A stretch of 64,000 nucleotides of DNA from Acidobacteriota bacterium (lineage in GTDB: Bacteria > Acidobacteriota > Thermoanaerobaculia > Multivoradales > JBCCEF01): positions 28,987 to 92,986 of the forward strand of contig JBCCHV010000021.1 in the NCBI GenBank assembly GCA_039028635.1, read 5' to 3'. A program made the position numbers and the translations under genes. Positions 59,379 to 64,000 of this stretch are shown piece by piece; positions within the stretch are counted from its first letter, which is position 1; the number at the start of each line of letters is the position of its first letter. Under the pieces are notes generated by a model. It was not told the origin of the DNA and did no database searches. It saw only the letters and a list, made by a program, of their open reading frames with translations.

Positions 59379-61325
59379 ATGACCAAACGTTGGATTCTTG
59401 CCGTGGCCTTGCTATTCGTTTTTCCCGGGTGGCTCGCCGCCGCCGAAGTCGAGCGCGTCGAGCGTGGAAATCTCGTCATCGAGGGTGTTCCGGAGATTCC
59501 TCCCGAGCTGACGGAGCGTCTGCGGCGTTACCAGAACACGCGTTCGGCAGGACTCCAAGGCTGGCATCCGGGCGGCGAGGGAATCGTCATTTCGACTCGC
59601 TTCGGTGAGACCAGCCAGCTCCACTGGGTCAAGCGACCGGGGGGCTCCCGGCAGCAGCTCACTTTCTTCGATGAGCCGGTCAGCGGCACCTCGATCAACC
59701 CCAACCCGGCGGCCGGTGCGCTGCTCTTCCAGAAAGACGTGGGAGGCTCCGAGTTTTTTCAGCTCTTCGCCTTCGATCTCGCCACCGGTTCCCACCGCAT
59801 GGTTTCCGACGGCAAGTCGCGCAACGGCGGGGCGGTGTGGTCCGAGGACGGTAGCCAGTTCGCCTACTTCACGACGCGCCGCAATGGCCGCGACTGGGAT
59901 ATCCACGTCGGTCGCCTCGACGGCCAGCCGAGCCGCTCGGTGCTCGAGGCGGGGGGAGCCTGGGCACCGGCCGAGTTCTCGCCCGATGGCAAGAAGCTGC
60001 TGGTGGCCAAGCTGATCTCCGCCAACGAGACCCGGCCGCACCTTCTCGACCTCGCGAGCGGTGAGCTCACCGAGCTCAACCCGACGGAGGACAAGGTCTC
60101 CTACGGCACCGCCGCCTTCGCGCCGGACGGCAAGGGCATCTACTTCGCTTCCGACCAGGGGAGCGAGTTTCAGCATCTGCGCTATTACGATCTGGCGACC
60201 GGCGAGAGCCGCATTCTGACCGGCGACATTCCGTGGAATGTCGGTGGCGCGACCATCTCTCCCAACGGCCGCTACATCGCTTTCACGGTGAATGAGGGGG
60301 GCATCAGCAAGCTCCACGTGCGGGACGTCGCCAATTTTCAGCCGGTGAAGACGCCGGAGCTGCCCCCGGGGCAGGTCTTCGGTCTCGAGTTCAGTCCCGA
60401 CAGCCGGCAGCTCGGCCTTGGCATCAGCTCGTCGCAGACGCCGGGCGACGTCTATGCCATCGACTTCGCGAGCCAGCGGCTGGAGCGCTGGACTCACTCC
60501 GAAGTCGGCGGGCTCGACACCTCCGAGTTCGCCAGTCCGGAGCTGATCCACTACCCGACCTTCGATCAGGCCGATGGCGAGGCGCGGCAGATTCCGGCCT
60601 TTTACTACAAGCCTGCCGGCAAGGGGCCGTTTCCGGTGCTGATCAACATTCACGGTGGTCCCGAAGGCCAGGCGCGGCCCTTCTTCAGCTCGACCTCGCC
60701 TTTCTTCATGGACGAGCTCGGAATCGCCCTTTTGGTGCCCAACGTGCGCGGCTCCTCGGGCTACGGCAAGTCCTACTTGAAGCTCGACAACGGTTTCAAA
60801 CGCGAGGACTCGGTGAAGGACATCGGTGCCCTCCTCGACTGGATCGAGCAGCAGCCCGAGCTCGACGCCTCGCGGGTGGCGGTGATCGGCGGTAGCTACG
60901 GCGGCTACATGGTGCTGGCCTCGATGATCCACTACGACGACCGCCTGAAGGCCGGCATCGACATCGTCGGCATCAGCAACTTCGTGACCTTCCTCAAGAA
61001 CACTCAGGACTACCGCCGCGACCTGCGCCGGGTGGAGTACGGCGACGAGCGCGATCCGGAGATGCTCGCCTTCCTCGAGAAAATCGCGCCGACCCGGCGC
61101 GCAGCGGAGATCTCCAATCCGCTGTTCATCGTCCAGGGCCTCAACGACCCGCGGGTGCCGGCTTCCGAGAGCGAGCAGATGGTGGAGGAGATTCGCGCTG
61201 CCGGCGGTAACGTTTGGTACCTGCTGGCGAAGGACGAAGGGCACGGCTTCCGCAAGAAGGGCAACCGCGACTACTACAACAGCGCGGTGGTGCTCTTCCT
61301 GCAAAAGCACTTGCTCGGCGAGTAG
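59379..61325 (+). CDS. Secreted S9 family prolyl oligopeptidase/acylaminoacyl peptidase
   Basis: A 648-residue protein; I use the ATG at 59379 (AGGAG upstream) rather than the GTG just before. An N-terminal signal peptide ends near AAAE. Residues ~50-380 are a beta-propeller with WSEDGS, FSPDGKK, FAPDGKG and ISPNGRY repeats. Residues ~395-640 are the alpha/beta hydrolase: nucleophile Ser506 in GGSYGGY, Asp590 in NDPRVP, and His622 in EGHGF. It cleaves short peptides or N-acylated peptides in the periplasm or outside. The stop TAG is also the first three bases of repeat copy A. Confidence 0.95.
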   Translation: MTKRWILAVALLFVFPGWLAAAEVERVERGNLVIEGVPEIPPELTERLRRYQNTRSAGLQGWHPGGEGIVISTRFGETSQLHWVKRPGGSRQQLTFFDEPVSGTSINPNPAAGALLFQKDVGGSEFFQLFAFDLATGSHRMVSDGKSRNGGAVWSEDGSQFAYFTTRRNGRDWDIHVGRLDGQPSRSVLEAGGAWAPAEFSPDGKKLLVAKLISANETRPHLLDLASGELTELNPTEDKVSYGTAAFAPDGKGIYFASDQGSEFQHLRYYDLATGESRILTGDIPWNVGGATISPNGRYIAFTVNEGGISKLHVRDVANFQPVKTPELPPGQVFGLEFSPDSRQLGLGISSSQTPGDVYAIDFASQRLERWTHSEVGGLDTSEFASPELIHYPTFDQADGEARQIPAFYYKPAGKGPFPVLINIHGGPEGQARPFFSSTSPFFMDELGIALLVPNVRGSSGYGKSYLKLDNGFKREDSVKDIGALLDWIEQQPELDASRVAVIGGSYGGYMVLASMIHYDDRLKAGIDIVGISNFVTFLKNTQDYRRDLRRVEYGDERDPEMLAFLEKIAPTRRAAEISNPLFIVQGLNDPRVPASESEQMVEEIRAAGGNVWYLLAKDEGHGFRKKGNRDYYNSAVVLFLQKHLLGE

Positions 61326-61528
61326 CAGGCTGCTGAAAAAGCCGCGTGGCGGCTTCTTCAGCGCCTGCTGTTTATTCCGAGAGGGGCTACGCGCCCCTGA
61401 CTGCGCGTCCCGCTCCGGCCCAAGAAGCGCGGTTCTTGGGCCTCCTCACCCATCGCGGTGGCTTCGCCACCGCCGGGCCCTCTCGGGCCCGGTAGCAGGT
61501 TGCCAACGAGTTTTTCAGCAACCTGCTA
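61323..61528 (-). repeat. Structured intergenic repeat, copy A, with 18-base inverted ends
   Basis: A 206-base element after the S9 peptidase gene. Left end TAGCAGGCTGCTGAAAAA (61323-61340) and right end TTTTTCAGCAACCTGCTA (61511-61528) are inverted repeats matching at 17 of 18 bases. Between them are several hairpins, for instance GGGGCTACGCGCCCC, GCCCAAGAAGCGCGGTTCTT and GGCCCTCTCGGGCC. Read on the minus strand its order of parts equals copies C and B. The stop codon of the peptidase is made by the first three bases of the element. Not coding. Confidence 0.8.
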
Positions 61529-61561
61529 GCAGGCTGGTCCTTGCCGTAAGCTCGGCAAGCC

Positions 61562-62797
61562 ATGTCCGCCCCGATTCAGACCCTCGACCAGCGCCGGGCG
61601 CGACGCCTGGCGCTGGCCCGCGCCGGCTTGCTCAATCCGGAGTGGACCGGGATGCCGAAGAGCGGCCGTCGATTGGCGCGCTCGGCGGCGCTGCGGGTGG
61701 TCGATCGCTTCGGCTATCTGCAGCTCGACACCGTTTCGATCGCCGGGGCGCGCAGCCATTGCCTGGTGCTGCTGTCGCGCCTGGCGGGTCTCGACCCGAC
61801 CCTCGGCGAGTCTTTGCTGGCACCGGGGACGCCGCTGTTCGAGTACTGGGGCCATGAGGCGAGTTGGATTCCCTGGGACCTCTACCCGGCCTTCGAGTGG
61901 CGCCGGAGGGAGTTCCAAAGCCACCCTTGGTGGGGTGACCTGCTACGCCAGCACCGCCCGGTCGCCGACGGCCTGCTGCGCCGCATCGAGACCGAAGGTC
62001 CCTTGCGCTCGAAGGACTTCGACGGGCAGGGAGGCCAAGGCTGGTGGAATCTCAAGATCGCCGTCAAGGTGGCTGCGGCGCTGTGGTCCGCGGGGCACCT
62101 GGCGATTCGCGAGCGGCGTTCCTTTCAGCGCGTTTTCGACCTCACCGAGCGGGTGATCCCGGCCGAGCTCCGGGACCAGCCTTGGGAGCGACCGCGAGCT
62201 CTGCGACATCTGCTGCGGCGCGCCCTCGCCGGTCACGGTTGGGCGACCACCGGCACCCTGGCAGCGACCTGGCGGTTGAGAAACCTGCGCCAACCGATCG
62301 CAACCGCCCTGGGCGAGCTGCAGGAGGCGGGGGAGATCGTGCCCTGTCGTTTGAACGATGGCGCGACGCCGGGCTGGATTCGAGTTCGGGATCTCGAGCT
62401 GGCGGAGCGCCTCGCGCGGGTGCGGCCGCGGCGGGACCGAGGGGTGTTGCTGTCGCCCTTCGATCCGGTCCTGTGGGATCGCGGTCGGGTCCAGCGACTG
62501 TTCGATTTCGAGCAGCTGCTCGAAATCTTCAAGCCGGCACCACAGCGCCGCTTCGGCTACTACTGTCTGCCGGTGCTCGCCGGTGAACGCTTGATCGGGC
62601 GCGTCGACCTCAAGGCCGAGATGCGGCAGGGCCGCCTGATGGTTCTGTCCTGTCACTTCGAAGCCGAGCGACCGTCGCCGGCCGATCGCGCCGCCATGGA
62701 CTCGGCCCTCGTCGGCTATGCCGAGGCGCTTCGACTGACCCTCGGCTCGCGCCTCGGGCCGTCGCCGCCCTCGAGCCAATCGCTCACCAAGCGATAG
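61562..62797 (+). CDS. Winged-helix DNA glycosylase-like protein, YcaQ/AlkX family
   Basis: A 411-residue protein of the YcaQ (HTH_42) family, DNA glycosylases that unhook interstrand cross-links. The catalytic QxD motif is present as Gln54-Leu-Asp56 (GYLQLDTVSI). Also typical: EYWGHEASWIP and the late LLSPFDPVLWDR and YYCLPVLAGERLIGRVDLKA blocks. It is a plausible self-protection or repair enzyme against alkylating natural products, but such genes are widespread. The 3' end overlaps the convergent NudC gene by 82 bases. Confidence 0.9.
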   Translation: MSAPIQTLDQRRARRLALARAGLLNPEWTGMPKSGRRLARSAALRVVDRFGYLQLDTVSIAGARSHCLVLLSRLAGLDPTLGESLLAPGTPLFEYWGHEASWIPWDLYPAFEWRRREFQSHPWWGDLLRQHRPVADGLLRRIETEGPLRSKDFDGQGGQGWWNLKIAVKVAAALWSAGHLAIRERRSFQRVFDLTERVIPAELRDQPWERPRALRHLLRRALAGHGWATTGTLAATWRLRNLRQPIATALGELQEAGEIVPCRLNDGATPGWIRVRDLELAERLARVRPRRDRGVLLSPFDPVLWDRGRVQRLFDFEQLLEIFKPAPQRRFGYYCLPVLAGERLIGRVDLKAEMRQGRLMVLSCHFEAERPSPADRAAMDSALVGYAEALRLTLGSRLGPSPPSSQSLTKR

Positions 62798-63693
62798 GCG
62801 ATCGATACCGGCGACGGCAGGCGGATCTCGTCCGCCGCCACCGCCGCCCGCAGCTCGGAGCGCGAGAACCAGCGGGCGTCGGCGATCTCGCGGGGATCGA
62901 GGTCGAGCTCGGTGCGCAGCGCCCGCGCCATGAAGCCAACCATCATCGAGCTCGGAAATGGCCACGGTTGGGACGAGTGATAGCGCGGCGCCGAGACCAC
63001 CACGCCGGTCTCCTCCTGGACTTCTCGCACCACCGTTTCTTCGAGGCTCTCGCCGGGCTCCGTGAACCCCGCCAGGGTGGAGTAGACCTTCGGCCGGAAC
63101 TCCGGCTGGTGCACCAGAAGGCACCGGTCGGCGCCGTCGTGGACCAGCACGATGACCGCCGGATCGGTGCGCGGGAAATGGCTGCGGCCGCAGCCGCTCT
63201 GGGTGCAGACCCTCTGGTGGCCGCCTTCGCTGACGCGAGTTCCGTGGCCGCAGGTGCTGCAGAAGCGATTGGCCCGGTGCCAGTTGCTGATGCCACAGGC
63301 GAAGGTCACGATCGAAGCCTCGCTGGACTCGAGCAGCGGCCCGACGTCGCGCAGGCTGACGAAGCGGCCGCCCTTGAGCAGGGTGGCCGGCGGCCTCTCG
63401 AGGTGGGAGAGGTCGAGGGTGAACCAGGGAACGTCGTCGAGCAGCCCCAGAAAAACCCAGGTCGCGCCATCGCCGACCAGGCGGTAGGCCCAGCTCGGGC
63501 TCACCGAGCCGGCTCGTGGCGGGTCGCCGCGTTGAATCAGTGGCTGAGAGCGCCACACCGGCAGGATGCGGCTGGTGCCGTCGCGGCGCCGGGCGCGCAG
63601 CCAGGCGGCATCGGAGCGCCGTTGGTGGGCGCGGTCGAGGCGTCCACCGGTGAGGATGTTGCGGATCGGGTAGGGGCGGTCCATGGGCTCCAT
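62716..63693 (-). CDS. nudC: NADH pyrophosphatase/NAD-decapping Nudix hydrolase
   Basis: A 325-residue NudC. It has the zinc ribbon FCSTCGHGT and CTQSGCG, the Nudix box GFTEPGESLEETVVREVQEE (with TG after it), and the NudC-specific SQPWPFPSSMM segment that recognises NAD(H). NudC splits NAD(H) and removes NAD caps from RNA. An ATG three codons in (63684) could also be used. It overlaps the 3' end of the convergent glycosylase gene. Confidence 0.95.
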   Translation of the reverse strand: MEPMDRPYPIRNILTGGRLDRAHQRRSDAAWLRARRRDGTSRILPVWRSQPLIQRGDPPRAGSVSPSWAYRLVGDGATWVFLGLLDDVPWFTLDLSHLERPPATLLKGGRFVSLRDVGPLLESSEASIVTFACGISNWHRANRFCSTCGHGTRVSEGGHQRVCTQSGCGRSHFPRTDPAVIVLVHDGADRCLLVHQPEFRPKVYSTLAGFTEPGESLEETVVREVQEETGVVVSAPRYHSSQPWPFPSSMMVGFMARALRTELDLDPREIADARWFSRSELRAAVAADEIRLPSPVSIAYRLVSDWLEGGDGPRREPRVSRSASA

Positions 63694-63727
63694 TTTAGGG
63701 CCCGCTGGAGGTCCGCCGCCAGCCTGC

Positions 63728-63979
63728 TAGGCAGACTGCTGAAGAAGTTCAGGTTCGAGGACTTCCGGCCCGCATGGGACCCCGAGCCCAGCGGGCGAGG
63801 CGGCGCCTTCGGCGCCGAGGACGGGGCCGCCCTGGATTGGGGTGAAGGCGCGCGACATGCGCGAAGCCGGGCCGCGTAGGCCTGAGGGGGGCGCCTTCTA
63901 GCCCCCCTGGCCGGGCGCCCCTGAAATAAACAGCAGGCGCTGAAGATGCCGCCTCGCGGGCTTCTTCAGCAGCCTGCTA
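63728..63979 (+). repeat. Structured intergenic repeat, copy B
   Basis: A 252-base element upstream of nudC. Left end TAGGCAGACTGCTGAAGAAG (63728-63747) and right end CTTCTTCAGCAGCCTGCTA (63961-63979) are imperfect inverted repeats. The interior holds the core GCGAGGCGGCGCCTTCGGCG, the ACGGGGCCGCCCTGGATTGG segment also found in copy D, and the AATAAACAGCAGGCGCTGAA stretch shared with copy A. No coding potential is credible, though short frames run through it. Confidence 0.78.
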
Positions 63980-64000
63980 GGCTCCGGGACATGATCAAGA

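Noticed and set aside
63992..64000. ATG at the right edge that could start another gene
   Set aside because: Only three codons are inside the window and no ribosome site is evident, so nothing can be said.

Overview
This is a GC-rich bacterial window (no RNA genes, CRISPR arrays or transposase genes seen) with dense operons, many 4-base start/stop overlaps and frequent GTG/TTG starts. A MacB/FtsX-type permease of the long acidobacterial kind (56664-59060), PD40/S9-peptidase beta-propeller proteins and overall gene style suggest an Acidobacteriota member; this is an inference from gene content, not from a marker gene.

Region 1 (1-31.3 kb) is a modular type I polyketide locus with tailoring genes. 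Two PKS proteins lie head to tail: a 5'-truncated KS-AT-DH-cMT-KR-ACP protein and a second KS-AT-[DUF2156 aminoacyltransferase-like]-DH-KR-ACP protein. A PLP-dependent class V (cyst(e)ine lyase-like) enzyme is translationally coupled to the second. Neither PKS carries a thioesterase or an enoylreductase domain. Next comes an unusual operon: secreted beta-propeller protein, a fusion of a nitrilase-like domain (catalytic Cys lost) with a MauG-like dihaem peroxidase, and a HEAT-repeat protein. Then follow an SRPBCC protein, an MFS exporter, a PD40 lipoprotein and a helical-repeat protein. A divergent tailoring set comes after: methyltransferase, P450 and CCR-like reductase on the minus strand; P450, integral membrane acyltransferase and a PepSY membrane protein on the plus strand.

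Region 2 (31.7-40.3 kb) holds an AraC-type regulator coupled to a methyltransferase, a convergent pair of LuxR-type response regulators with degenerate receiver domains, a second dihaem cytochrome, a TraB-family protein and rsgA.

Region 3 (40.4-49.4 kb) looks like a C30 (staphyloxanthin-like) carotenoid pathway: two CrtI-family desaturase/oxidases, an aldehyde dehydrogenase, an acyltransferase and a glycosyltransferase, coupled to an ABC exporter and a DUF2141 lipoprotein.

Region 4 (49.6-63.7 kb) is mixed: DUF779 plus ExaC-like aldehyde dehydrogenase, an orphan ABC membrane domain, a secreted lectin-like protein, an ECF sigma factor between two small membrane proteins, a FAD-dependent oxidoreductase and ABC permease preceded by a Fur-box-like site, an S9 peptidase, a YcaQ-like glycosylase and NudC.

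A family of structured intergenic repeats (about 190-560 bp, ends related to TAGCAGGCTGCTGAAAAA) occurs four times, in both orientations and hard against gene 3' ends. The strongest candidates for something new are the DUF2156 domain inside a PKS, the pseudo-nitrilase/dihaem peroxidase fusion with its operon, and the repeat family.
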